From the NCBI RefSeq assembly GCF_000224145.3, contig NC_020169.2, positions 2,410,861 to 2,474,860 of the forward strand: a stretch of 64,000 nt of DNA, read 5' to 3'. This DNA is from Ciona intestinalis (lineage: Eukaryota; Chordata; Ascidiacea; Phlebobranchia; Cionidae). Every line of letters starts with the position of its first letter. The stretch's first letter is position 1. The translations under genes were made by a program, and so were the position numbers. Of the stretch, positions 25,348 to 37,581 are shown in pieces. The notes beneath the pieces are model-generated. The model was not told the DNA's origin and ran no database searches. It saw only the letters and a program-made list of their open reading frames with translations.

Positions 25348-28300
25348 TTTTGCGCGTCAGAAGTCACAGAAAGTTATTCAAATACAATATACGCGTTTCT
25401 GGAGAGACAAGTAAATAAATCAGATTGCTAAACAAATACGTCGCAATTCCTGCTGTGTAACAAGGTAAGGGCAAAAGTCGAAAAGTCAAATGGTAACAAC
25501 AAAGCGGTCCGGACACGGAGCTGACAATTTAAGCTGGGACACAATGATCGTGTTCCTATAGCGATAACTGCGGTGTAATATATTCCATTGTCGAAAATGA
25601 ACCGCTCCGACTAATACGTATGAGCTCTTTACGTGAATCGACACGACAATAAAGGCGACGGAGTATAATATTATTCACGTCTTGGGTTAAACTGTTCTCT
25701 TGGTAATTGAAAAAAATCTAATTCTTCACCTATAAGATCTGAAATTAACTAAGTTCTAAATCGATGTTCCTTAACGTCAAGGTACAGTTTCCTAGTCTGC
25801 TTGCGTCCTCTGCGTCGTTTTCTCGTTTAGCCCAATCGCCATACGCACAGCCTTTTATACTTTCGCACCAGCCACTAAGCTCGTAGGCTCTTTCTTTCCG
25901 GCGGCGCTTTTTTTCAAAGTTCGATTCTCAATGCACCGACGTCACTCGCCGTTTACGTCACGGGGAAGACATATACGGTGTTTCTATTGCTCTTCAGGAA
26001 AGTTAATTAGGGCAGCGTGCAGTGCTCACATTCCATACTGATTTTTGCGAATAGCCTTAAGAAATGTGGTAACAGTTTCTTTTCTCATATTGTTGGTAAA
26101 TCCGAGATCAAGTTACACAATTACTTCATTTGTATTTATATCTTTTCTCCAAAACACAACATCTGATATGTGAAATACTCGTGGACGCAAAACCCATACA
26201 GTTTAAAGTTCAACCTAAAATTTCTTTGACGAAAAACTCAAAACTTATTTCAAAATTTAACAAAAAAAATCGTTTGGTGCAAAAACCAAACAATAAAATT
26301 CTAAACAAAAAAAGTTTTTATTGCCAAGGTCTGGTCTTATACTTCGTAAAATTGTTCCCATCAAACAACCCGTGTGTGTGTCGAAACCGCAGCCTGGAAT
26401 TTAATTACCTCTGCAGTTGATTGTATTCGACCGCAGATACTAAGTGTGCATCTGCTGACTCAAGAGACAAGATAGCGGCCACCACAACTAACGCTTCATC
26501 GTCACTACACATTATATAGAAGTGGCTTTGCCACTAACGCGCGTAGTTCGAATTCCATTGGCACAAGTCCTTTACCAACTCGAAGGCCAACACGTCACGT
26601 AGGCCATTCCTGAAGCACTTTCTGTCCCGTGGCAATTGATGGATTAACAGTATTTGGAAAAACATAAACAAACAACCATGCGATGCTGTGTAGAAAATTT
26701 CCCTATTCAGTTCGATGATGAATGGCAGCTAATGTAGGCGCACCGTGACGTCAGAGCAAGCGTAGCTATAGGTACTACGTCAAAGGCGTAAATACACCGT
26801 GACCGCTGAATAGAGTTCCGATTGCGTGTCTTCCGTATTTGCACTCGACACGAATGCTACCAATTTAGAAATTGCCAATTCGAATCGCGGAAGGATTCAA
26901 ATATATATCAATATAAAGAATTACACGAATGCCGAAGCTATAATAATACATAAACCCTTACGGGGACTTCTTGTTCACTTTTCGCCAGCTTGCGATGACG
27001 AATACATAATCTCTATTTTTGCTCGAAGGTATCCGTTATCACGTGGGTAACCGCTCGTACGTCGTCGCTTGAGCCACAACGCTGATGAAGGCGATATCTG
27101 TTCCCAATCACCTTTAGTAACCCAGGGCGCAAATCCCTTATTGTTTGCTCAATACTTGTCGTTTTATATGGGAGAGATAGAGTTTACAATACTTGCTGCC
27201 TTGATTACGGAAATAGGTAATTAAGGTGGGAGTCTTTATATATTGCGGATATTAGCGGAGTTCATTTTTTCAGCAAACTCTTCCGTTCATAATTACGGCA
27301 AACCCATTTATGGCAATTACGTTTGTTTCCCAGCAAACTTATTTCTCAGCACCGTACCCTTATCTGCGGGTATAAAGATCAAATATTTACAACACGTTTA
27401 CAATATTTAAATAAATAACACTATTTAGTGCGTCGTATACTTGCGAAGAAAAATGAAATTGACAGTTCGGAAATTTGTATTGAAACGGGTTTCGGGAACT
27501 AGGGTAGGGCTTTCAAGCAAGCAGAACCAAATATATGCTAACGAACTCGTGGCATGGATTCGGTGTACTATATTAATATTCGTGATGATTTAAATTTAAT
27601 TTTGTCAACTTCCGTTATGGTGAATTTTAAATTTAGTTTCGAAATTATTTTCCGTGACGTTGTTTAAAAACGCAAAAAATAGATTTCAAAATTCCAGCAA
27701 TATTTTGCTGAAACTATATATCGGAAGATTAGTTTTGCGGTGATTTGGTTTAACGTCAACCAGTATCGAATTTTGGGCTTGAATTTCGCGTCAATAACTT
27801 TTCAATTTATTAAAAAATTCCATTTATTGAAACGCTTTTGTATATTATTGCTTTGTTGTTGTTTACTCCATTGTAGATTACTGTATAGGTTGCACAATAA
27901 TTTAAACCACTGTCTTTTGGAGAAATTTGAGTAAAGTAGGGAAACCAACATCATGATTGATAAATTAGAGGTTAAAAATGGCCGACTTCTGCCTGGAATG
28001 CTGTACTACAGTGGGTAATTTGTGCCCAAGCATATTTGGAGGGACTGAAAAATGACGGTCGATTTCCGCTTCGTCTTGTGTGCGGTGGGTAGTGTGTTTA
28101 GACGAGCCCAATATCGGTATAGCAAGTGTTTTAACTCATTACCAAGTGAGGCGATGGTTTTGGTCGCGGGTGAGATTCAAGATAGTGCCGAACTGACCTT
28201 GGTGGGTTTGGTTTCTTGTCTGCAAATCCGTTATTTGTGTTTGTTTGTACGCCAGTCCATATACAAATACAGAGTCATGAATGCCTCCGAATACCGCGTG

Positions 28301-29154
28301 TTGAAGAGAGCAATGACAGCTGAATTAATCACCTTCGTACACCGCGCATTGCTAGAGTTACATAACGGTTTATTCACCGCTATTCGTCAAGATCACTGTC
28401 CCACGCACGCATCGAATTAGCGCATCAGATGCAGCCCGCTCCTATGACTGTGTTCCACGGCGTCGTCTTATAAGGCGTCGATCCGTCTAAGCGCTGATGG
28501 AGGTCCGTCACTGTTCTCCTTTTTCGCGGTTGCAGGAATCGTGTAATCGGCGTGATTAAATTGGCAAAAATCCGTCGCCGTAGTCACGCAAAGGACCCGC
28601 GTTAAACAACCAGGTTATGGATACAAATCGTATAATTGTAAGATGATCTGGATAAACCTGTAAGGCTCCAGGAATGAATCATTTTAAGCTTTTATCTCCG
28701 TTCTATTGAACCCTCGCTGCTACGCAACTTGTGGCTCGGAACTGACGTAGATAATGGGCCTATTTACCGTGAGATGCTGAAATGTCAATGTGTTTTGACT
28801 GGGAGCAATACAGTGTTTGGCAAACTTGAGTTTTACCATAAGACGTGCTTGAAGAGAATATAGAAGGTTACGTTATGTGTTCGTTTCGTGCGGATTTGTA
28901 ACATGGCGAATCCTCCGGGCATACGGGCGCACCTAGAATCGAGTGGTTATTCGAATGCTCCGGGTCATTTAGGTTGAAATATTGTTGTATATAGGGTTTT
29001 CATTATGTTTTGAGTCGGGTCAAATATAATGTATCGCTTCAAAAAATTGACATAAAACACGTTTTTTTTTGTAAATCCAAATCTTGTAACGAGATTGCCG
29101 CGATAAATATTTCACGGAAATGTAAAAGTTTTGCGCTGTGGTTAGTACATATTG

Positions 29155-29342
29155 TAGGTTGGGGAAGACAGGACACCTTTAGCACATAATATCTAAATAT
29201 CCTAATTGTGTTTTAAACAATAAAAAACAGTCTATGAGATTTATGGGGATACGATTTTACAATTCTTTGAATGTTCTTCGTTTACAACAAATGGGACGAG
29301 AAAATAGAATGAAAAGGTGTCCGATCCTTCTCTTACGCTATA
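29155..29342 (-). mobile_element. MITE copy 7
   Basis: Reverse copy from TAGGTTGGGGAAGACAGGAC to GTCCGATCCTTCTCTTACGC. The right end is diverged. The ACAAATGGGACGAGAAAATAG block is clear. Confidence 0.83.
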
Positions 29343-31087
29343 TATAATATTGAATATAAATATTATTTTTAGTTTTGTTAAACAGGACTTCATAGCTCTA
29401 ATGATAAATGTGCTTGTGTATATTAAATCGCGTTATGAGAATTGAATCGAATATAAAAACTGGGAATAACAATCTGAAAAACATTATGGCATAACTTGTA
29501 AAATATGGCCAACCTATAACACTTGTTGTTCAAACAAGGATACCGCCTTGGTCGCTCCCCTCGTAAAATGCCGACAATTCCAAAGTTCAAATAGGTCCAT
29601 ATTTGTGCTTCGATCCATGTTTTTCAGACCGGTAGCAACCGTTTGACTTCCGATCTCCCCTCTGAACGACTTAGCAATGTAGCCTTGGTATTTGAAAAAT
29701 GTTCGAAACCGGGTATAGACTCAATTGATTGTCTTAATGCCCTGGAATTCTGCGTGCTGCTGCTTGAACTTATGAAAGGTTATAGCTGGTGTTGCGGCCG
29801 GCGTTGGTACCTTTATTAATGTTCACGGACTTGTACAGACGGATTGTGCTTTCGCACTGTACCGTTAACGCAGAATTTGGCTAGGTATTTCGGGTTTTGT
29901 AAATAGCGTTTGATGGTGGATCTCACACGGATCCGCTCGGTTTGACAAAGTCGCCGCCAATGATATGCCATTACCAACGCGTCGAAATCTCCGTCTGGGT
30001 CAAGTTAGGCTTGTTTTATTGTGCCTTGCTTCGTGCTCTTGAAGGCGGAGGCGCTAAAAGCATACCAGTCAAACCTTACCGTCAACTGTGGGTATTAAGC
30101 GGGCCTCGTCAAGGATCCGAAACTATGCCAAGTACTGGTTCAAAAACAAATAGCCTTGAACATATGACGTGTTGTTTATTAGACTAGTGCAATAAACCGA
30201 TGTCAGGACGGTGCGTGAGCTAGGACTTGAGGGCTTAAGTGCAGCCACGGAACTTTAAACGTCATCTTTTAGGGGATTTATTCGAAGCCTGTGGTATTCT
30301 ATTGTTTGTTAGCGCTGTCGTGTTGTATAGGTTCTATTTAAACGCTCGTAAACACATATATCACCTCCAGCGTAGCAAATGGACGACGCCGTCTTTGGAA
30401 AACGTTTGGACAAATGCCGGAAACCGTTTTAGTTTTCCTGGCGTTTTTTGACGGTGAAAAAACCGCAGTATATCGACAGGGTGATTCGGCCCGGATAATG
30501 AGTACACCATCAGCGTTTTAATCCGTGTTGGTAGATCTTCTAAATGTCAAGGAGTGATTGGGAGAAACACCCAAGATGATTCGAACTGACAGGCCTTCAC
30601 ACCGCATGTTTGAACCCGCCCATACAATTAACTTACAGGGGCAAAACCCCTAACTGTACACCCTATCCCTCACTATGATTAAGAATCATAGATCAAAGCT
30701 ACCTGCACCCCAATTATCGATTTGCATTAGTCATCGTTTTATTTAGGCCATCACAAGATTTGTACGGACCAATGTTTAGACTTGGTTTTTGTTTTTAAGC
30801 TTTAAATCACCAAACCTAACATGGTCGTTAATCACGAAGGGTATATCATTCTACCGATGACGACGACACCTAAAATTGTATATTCGGTATCTTCGTGTTA
30901 TAGCTCCAAGGTATAACGAAAAAAGAACGCAAGTACATTTGCCTTAACCGCATATGTGTGTAATATTAATATAGGTGTACGACCGAACCGAACGGCTTTT
31001 CTAAAAATACGCTGTAATTAATAGCAATGCATGTTTTATGGTAAATTACGTAAACCCTATCATTTAATTAAAAAGAAATTACATACA

Positions 31088-31283
31088 TAGTAGGGTGGGG
31101 GAGGAAGGGACATCTTTTAATTCTATTTTCTCGTCCCATTTTTTAGTAAACAAAGAAACTTCAAAGATTTACTAAACCGTATTCTCACGACTTCGGCATA
31201 CCACTGTTACCTGTTTAAAACACAATCAGGATTTTGGATATTATATGCTAAAGGTGTCCCATCTTCTCCCACCCCACTATAAT
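31088..31283 (+). mobile_element. MITE copy 8
   Basis: Forward, full length: TAGTAGGGTGGGGGAGGAAGG through ATTATATGCTAAAGGTGTCC to TTCTCCCACCCCACTATAAT. Confidence 0.88.
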
Positions 31284-34251
31284 TTAATAGTGATGAGGTG
31301 ATAACTGCATAGCACAGTCGGTTTATTACATGTAGAACTATATTCACGTTATTTATAACTATGTACCCGCGATTCTGCCGAATAAATGAATGAGAAATTG
31401 CCAAATACAGATATGCATGGATAGCAAACATAATACGAATACGTGTGCGTATGTTTACCCATGCGTGCGTTGAAAGATTTGCACCACTGTATAAGGTGGG
31501 AACTCTTTTCACCTCATAATACCTTAGAGTTATCATAATATGGGAAAGTAATCAAATTTCTCTTCAAATTCTAAAGGCAAAGTGCTGTCGCCCCATTTAC
31601 GCACTAATGCTGCAGCAAATAAGGTTGCGGTGGGTGTATGTATCGCAGATAAACATCTTTGCTAGCTTAAGGTGCAATTTCCTCGCCAAGCTAATCCAAT
31701 CGCTGAAACGCTTGCAAAGGGACACGCTAAATACGAACCGCAGCCTTTTGTGTCAACAGCAAAAAAGACAATGCATTTCGCAAACGGTATGCAGTCAGGG
31801 TTTGCATCTTAAAACGTCCATTTTAAACTTACACATGCATTTGAAAAAAAAAACGGTTTTGCCTTGAATTGAGAGTTGTATTTTCTGTGCAGAAAGTTCG
31901 GCTTTTTTCCCCAGCCGAGTTTTGATTATGGCTTGCTGTATTACGGGTATATGAAACGACCGCTGTTATATTACTTATACCACGGTCTGCAACATAAGAA
32001 CTTGTTATACCCTAAAAAGTATTTTTTTGACTTATAAAGTTTTTGTCCGTTGAAATAGGGTTAAAACTCGTAAACAAAATAGTTTTAATTTTTCAACACA
32101 TTATCAGTTTAATTTCAATGCCACGTGGCAGTTTCTCAGTTTCGTATTACAACCCCTTTGGTCCGACCTGTCACTGGTTGACCAGTCGCAAAAATGTCTT
32201 TTGTTGCAGCACAATAAATTCGCATGCGAAGTCAAGTGGTTTTTTTTACCGCTGATTTTTGGGACCATTTTTCCTGCAGTTTTTGTAAGGTTTTTTCGAC
32301 CCCTGCAAATTAGCGTTGACTTGCTTTAACAAGAAAATGGCTTCGTCCGTGTACGCTAAACAATTCGGAATCGATTCCGTCCAGCTGAAACGACACTTAA
32401 CAACAAATTCCGAAATCCAGTCGTATTTCAGCAGCTGCATAAAAACAAATAAACTATTTGAGGAATTTTGTTTTTTCAGACAAATTCTGAAGTGTGGCTT
32501 GTCCTCGGCCGACTCAAACTGAAAAGTTTATACCGGGAATAGATAAGAAAAGTTCGGCGCGGCCAAAATACTTGTGGCCAAATTTGAAAACCCGGCTTAT
32601 TGGGTATAGGGCGTGTATTGTACGCACGCGACCAATTTCTCCATAGATATTGAATAGATTATTCTAAACAAAGGATATTTAACGCCAGACGTTGTCGACC
32701 AATAAATATATACAAGGGGGAATTAAGACACGGTTATTGAATTGAAAATCGTTGTGTAATGAACTTTAAGCCTACGCTTATAAAATACCTTAACAAATTT
32801 CGTCACCGGTTGTTTCAGAAACAAGCTAATTTAATTGTTGTTTTAATTTACGTCTCGAAAGCGGTGTGTTTATGTCGCAGTCTGACGTAAATGAGTTTGT
32901 GGTATGGATGCCAGTAGGGCTAGATTTCCATGATTCACAGATTCTTAATAAGCATTTGCAACCTAAGCGTCTGTTGGCATATTATACTAATACTAATTGA
33001 CATGCAATATGTCATATACAGCTGTGTTTAGTGACGTATAACAAATGTCATTTAAAACAACACAAACGTAAAAGCTGAGCAATTAACGATAACGTGGACG
33101 TATGTTGAACAATTGTAATTATAGGAAGACATTAAACCCATGTTTTAAAAGCGTTGCAGATAGTCTTAATAATACAACATTATTCAAATCTTACTCGTCA
33201 GTGTAAATACGCGAAAATCATTGTTTTATTAACGAAACCCCGCAGTGCCACCAGGCGATCAAAATTTCCAGCCGAATGAACATTTTAACCTATTGGTAAA
33301 CGTGTAAAATTGGTAAACATATTATTGGTAAACGTGCAATTCCAGCCCTGCAGAAACATATCCGAAAATCAACATTTTAAAACTAAATAATATTTTCTAA
33401 GCAAGTTCTTTACAAGTCGACACGTGAGTAAGACCTGGCAACAGGAATTGCAACAATTGGAAACGAAAACGACCCTTCCCTTTCACTTGGCGTGCCCTCC
33501 CCACATTTATGATAAAGCGATATTTTCAAACGCTATTGTGTCTTTAGTAACCTTAGTAGAATATATCACCCACACAACGATCATATTACTAATTATCTCT
33601 CGGAATGCTCGTACACTGTTTGTCGCATAACTTTATGTGTTAGTGTTGTATCGCGGACCTTTAAATTCTCTGTAGGTATATTTTGGTGCTATGAGTAACT
33701 ACAGTTTCAATAGGAAAGAACAGTTGTACCTTTTCTTAAGAGAGTTTTTGCCCTGAGAACAATGACTTCATGTGTATCACTGGCACCGCCGCTATGTTTA
33801 CAGTAACTACAAAGCATATCTAGTTGTTTATAGTAGCAACAAGCTCTATTATGTGTAGAAACTTGAGTTATATAAAGAACAGTTCGCATGTGTATTGGCT
33901 ATATTCAGCCAACCGGCAAAAAACGTAGAAAATGATATAATTTTAAATGGAAAACTGTTACAAAGTATTATTGAAATTGACAGTGCACTTTTGGGTAATT
34001 GAATTACCTAAACGAAGAAAATTTAACTAATGGCAACAGTGATCTTAAAATAATCTCGGAGTCAAGCATGCTAAAGATGCCTGCCGCTTCCATGCTTGCG
34101 AGAAAACATTCCCGGGCAGTGTTCCGTCTTCCCCCGACTCGTAGTTCTATCACATTGAGAGAACTGAGGACTCTTCCGAGACGAGTAAGATCATGTTTTG
34201 GTTTTCAATACCAATGGTTTTGCCTGCAGGTTACGGTATATCAGCATAGGT

Positions 34252-34444
34252 GTAGTAAGGTGGGGTAAGATGGGACATGCTTTCATTCTCTTTTTTCGTC
34301 GCACTGAGTATTCAACAAAGACTATTTATAGGTTTATAACCATATCCCCACGGCCCTAAAAACCGTATTAATTTGTTAAAAATACCAATAGAAAATAAGG
34401 GATTTAGGTGGTTACGCCATCCTATCTTACTCCACCATACTATA
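34252..34444 (+). mobile_element. MITE copy 9, diverged
   Basis: Forward copy beginning TAGTAAGGTGGGGTAAGATGG and ending ATCTTACTCCACCATACTATA. The interior is diverged from the other copies (TGAGTATTCAACAAAGACT replaces the usual block), so it is an older insertion or a subfamily. Confidence 0.7.
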
Positions 34445-35130
34445 CTACTGAAACGTGACATATTACATTTTGCCAAGGTAAACGTATGATTGCAGTTTGG
34501 GTATACATTGCTGGTTCGGTTATACAACATCGCGTGTGCGCTGTATTTGCTCTTTCTTCTATCAAGTACGATTTATAATATTTACACGTGCTTTATGCCA
34601 AATTGTATTGAAAGGTTATATTGACATAATTTTAAAATGTCAAACCGCATTTAAATATTGCGACGAGTAATCGAATTCTAAATGAAATCCGCTTATGGAA
34701 AATTTGAACTCAAATTCTAGATATTATCTTAGGCTGAGTTCTTTGATAATTCAATTATAAATATGGGGTATTTTTGACTGACTGCGGTGTCAATCCAAAA
34801 CATACCAGACAGTCGTTTTATTGACAGAGCAATCTCTTTTATGGTGTTGTATTGACAGATAGGGCGGCTGATAAGTCGCTTCGTGTTTATCTTATGACAC
34901 CGGATATAGACAACAGTATGCCCGCAATTGTATTCTCAGGGATGTCGTCTTTTACAACTGTAGTGTAGGGGTAAACATGATGAACAGGGTCATTACAATT
35001 CCACGCCACGGGGTGACAATCGTGGGAGGTCTTTGGAATTAAAGGTTTTGCTCGTTTGTATCACCCCACGCTGTTCCTTTGAGCCGAGTAGTGAAGTTTT
35101 AGTGTTGTAACTTTAAAGACAGTTTTAAGC

Positions 35131-37581
35131 ATGATGTCTTATGTATCGGGCAGACTTAGCACACAGGAAGCTGTACGAAGTCCTGTTAAAGCGTATTCGA
35201 CGTATACTAAAGTGAGATATGCATTAATAGATCAAAATGCAGCGAATATTTACGATACTTAATGCATTAGAGTTTACAACGTAAATGTTGTGTAAATGAT
35301 CATTTACGTTTCAGGGAAGGAACACACCCCATGATATATTCACACCACAGCTGACAGACAGGGAATGGTGGAGAGTGACATTAAAAGTGGGTGGTGTTGA
35401 ATGAATGTAACTGTTCACCCCCTGCTGGGGGGCGTCTTTATAACACGGGTGTTGTGTTTCGTAGTGACCGCTTACGAGTTATTGAACTTACTAATTATTA
35501 TTTTGGATTTTTATTTTATTTTTTAGGGTTTTAAAGTATGGCCTGGAATTTAGACAACCCATTAGTGGCCACTGGGTTGGAGCAATTGCTGTTAAATGCT
35601 TTACCCAATGACACATAAAAGCCAGTAATGATAGCAGTGGCGAGCCTTTAGTTTAACCTATATTATAACCTCTAGGTAAGGAGGCAGGCGCGCTAACCAA
35701 TGTGTTATACGGCCCCGGTGTTGATGTATTATGTGAAAGTGTTAAACGATAAGTTAATTAACGTTTTGTCATGCAGGAGACACCCGTCCCAGGCACCTAC
35801 GAACAGCGAGATTTTCTGCAAGATAAAGACCTGAATCGAATAAAACCAACTTACAACTTTAAAGGGGAAGGAAGAAAGAAAAACTCAAGCAACACAAGGA
35901 ATGGAGAGGTCTCTATCGTCAATTACACATAGGCTACATATAAATTGACATATTGGTTTAGTGGTAAGAGCGTACGATTCATACCCAGCGGTCTAGACTC
36001 TAAATCACCTAAAGTGATCTATGTTTTTGAAAGTTTTGTCCCTGTTTTTTCTAAGATTTTTTCATGTTTTTTTCTATGTAGTAGGGTGGGGGAAGATGGG
36101 ACACCTTTTTATTCTATTTACTGGTCCCATTTGGTAGTAAACAAAGAACATTAAAAAAAATATAAAACCATAACTTTACGGCTTCCATAGATATTTGTTA
36201 ATTGTTAAAAACAGGTTCAGGATATTTAAATATTATGTGATAAAGGTGTCCCATCTTCCCCCAACCTACTATACGTTTTATCCATATTTTGCGACATTTG
36301 CCGTATATCGTCATAAACATAAATAACCTAAATGCCAATTTTATCAATGCAAATCTCCTTACTGCTACAGATACTGCTCCCAGGAGCTTACGAACACAAA
36401 GATTTTCTTGAAGAACTTTCCAGACAACCCTTGACTTATGAGTTTAAAAGCTCCGGCAGAAGAAGAGTTCTACCTGGCCTAAAAGACCGCGATTGCAATG
36501 TAGCACCGTGCGAGTACGAAACACTTCGAATACCTGTAAACAAAGCACCAATACAGTAAGTTAACATGTCCCTACGATTGTACTCGATTATATAACTAAA
36601 TCATTTACTATACACTTTCAGTCACGGTGCGTTCAAGTCACAATCACCTCGTTTTCCAACAAAGTATTTCAATCCAGTAAGTAGGACGTTTGATGCTAAA
36701 TCTTAAAAGTTAAAAATGTGAAAAGGGGATCTGGCAGCTAAACGTTTAAAACGTTATTAATTATACACATTCAAATTTTAATTATACACATTCAAATTAA
36801 AATATGACTCAGCCAGTCAAAAAATCTCAAACAATCTCAAATAGAAACTCGTACCCAACTACCATAAAAACATATGGCTATATACAGTAACATCGCTGTG
36901 TAATTTTACTAATTTGCATAGAAAGAAGGCCCACCTCCTGGCTCGTATGACCCAACGAACATAAACCGAAGTCCCAGCGTCACTTCCAGCTTTAAATCTA
37001 GAACTCCAAGATTTAGAACTTCACAAACGGTACCTATATAGTAGGGCGGGGGGACACAGGACATAATAACCAATTTTCTTGATCTTGTTTTAAACAATTA
37101 ACAACGGTTCATATGAGTTGTAGAGATACAGTTTTATAATTCAAGAAAATAGAATAAAAAGGTGTCCCAACTTCTCCCACCCTACTTTTATATATATAAA
37201 ATATTGTGTAGTAAATAGAATATCGTTAACATATGTTCTATCTTACTCAACCCCATACTAAATACTTATGGTTTAGCCTTTAAATATATAGACTAGATAT
37301 TTATATATATTGTGCTTTTTTACATTTGCTTCTTTTTGGTTTGTTTTGTAAAACGTTTTTATGTCTTACTATGTAATTTCTTACATATTCTTATTTCCTA
37401 TATTATGCTCATTGTAACGAAAGTTAGTTTTCTTTAATTATCTTAAACAAATTACAAACTTGAGCAGAAAGTACCAGGTCCTGCTACATACGCATCAACA
37501 CTACAGACCCCGCAATCACAGACAGTGATGAAGATGGGACGAATGCACGGACTTTTCTTCCGAAATTCTTTCGAAGTGTGA
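35131..37581 (+). CDS. STPG4: Sperm-tail PG-rich repeat protein, STPG4-like
   Basis: Seven exons: 35131-35211, 35315-35386, 35777-35908, 36371-36555, 36622-36676, 36922-37029, 37468-37581. Phases agree, giving 248 aa, close to human STPG4. Aligned by memory with the human protein it shares REWWRVTL (human REGWWRIAL), TPVPGTY then TYNFKGEGRKK (human TPIPGTY...TYNFKNEGRKK), the FPTKYF and EGPPPGSY blocks, RTPRF, and the C-terminal KMGRMHGLFF (human KMGQEHSLFF). PG-rich PGxY units recur at VPGTY, LPGAY, PPGSY and VPGPATY, the STPGR signature of ciliary/sperm microtubule-associated proteins. In mouse, STPG4 (GSE) is known as a germline protein linked to reprogramming of paternal chromatin; any such role here is inference. 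The start is the first ATG of the ATGATG pair. Confidence 0.9.
35395..35485 (+). repeat. Dispersed repeat core (shared with 39675-39755)
   Basis: A segment with GGGGGGCGTCTTTATAACACGG and GACCGCTTACGAGTTAT resembles bases 39675-39755 (GGGGGGCGGCAGTCGCTATAAC and GACCGCTTACAAGTTAT). It is probably part of a SINE-like family. It lies in intron 2 of the STPG4-like gene. Confidence 0.55.
35648..35722 (-). repeat. tRNA-derived SINE head
   Basis: The reverse complement begins GGGCCGTATAACACATTGG and continues TTAGCGCGCCTGCCTCC, a tRNA-like 5' half with an A-box-like TTGGTTAGCGCG. The rest of a tRNA fold and a clear B box are missing, so it is a tRNA-derived SINE or relic, not a functional tRNA. It lies in intron 2 of the STPG4-like gene. 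Confidence 0.6.
35950..36010 (+). repeat. tRNA-like relic
   Basis: ATTGGTTTAGTGGTAAGAGCG resembles a tRNA A box and D-arm, and GGTCTAGACTC lies where a B box (GGTTCGANTCC) should be. The B box is altered and no acceptor stem pairs, so a tRNA-derived SINE fragment is more likely than a tRNA gene. Confidence 0.5.
36078..36274 (+). mobile_element. MITE copy 10
   Basis: Forward full-length copy, TAGTAGGGTGGGGGAAGATGG to TCTTCCCCCAACCTACTATA. One of the least diverged copies. It lies in intron 3 of the STPG4-like gene. Confidence 0.9.
37039..37188 (-). mobile_element. MITE copy 11, internally shortened
   Basis: Reverse copy starting TAGTAGGGCGGGGGGACACAG and ending ACTTCTCCCACCCTACTTTT. Part of the interior is missing. 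It starts about 10 bases after the donor of STPG4-like exon 6. A further end fragment (TCTATCTTACTCAACCCCATA) lies at about 37240-37262. Confidence 0.85.

Larger units (their letters stand above)
25348..35130. other. Gene-poor 9.8-kb stretch between thrombospondin and STPG4
   Basis: No ORF with a recognisable domain, coding-like splice pattern or RNA gene was found on either strand. The longest ORF (28052-28420, 122 codons) looks like chance. The left part must contain the thrombospondin promoter and the right part that of the STPG4-like gene. MITE copies lie at 29155-29342, 31088-31283 and 34252-34444. Most of the rest is unexplained sequence. Confidence 0.5.

Noticed and set aside
28052-28420. 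122-codon ORF in the gene-poor stretch
   Set aside because: Isolated, with no domain, signal peptide or matching splice sites. A length expected by chance in 10 kb.
36755-36800. Short tandem repeat ATTATACACATTCAAATT (two units)
   Set aside because: Only two short AT-rich units in an intron; slippage is sufficient explanation.
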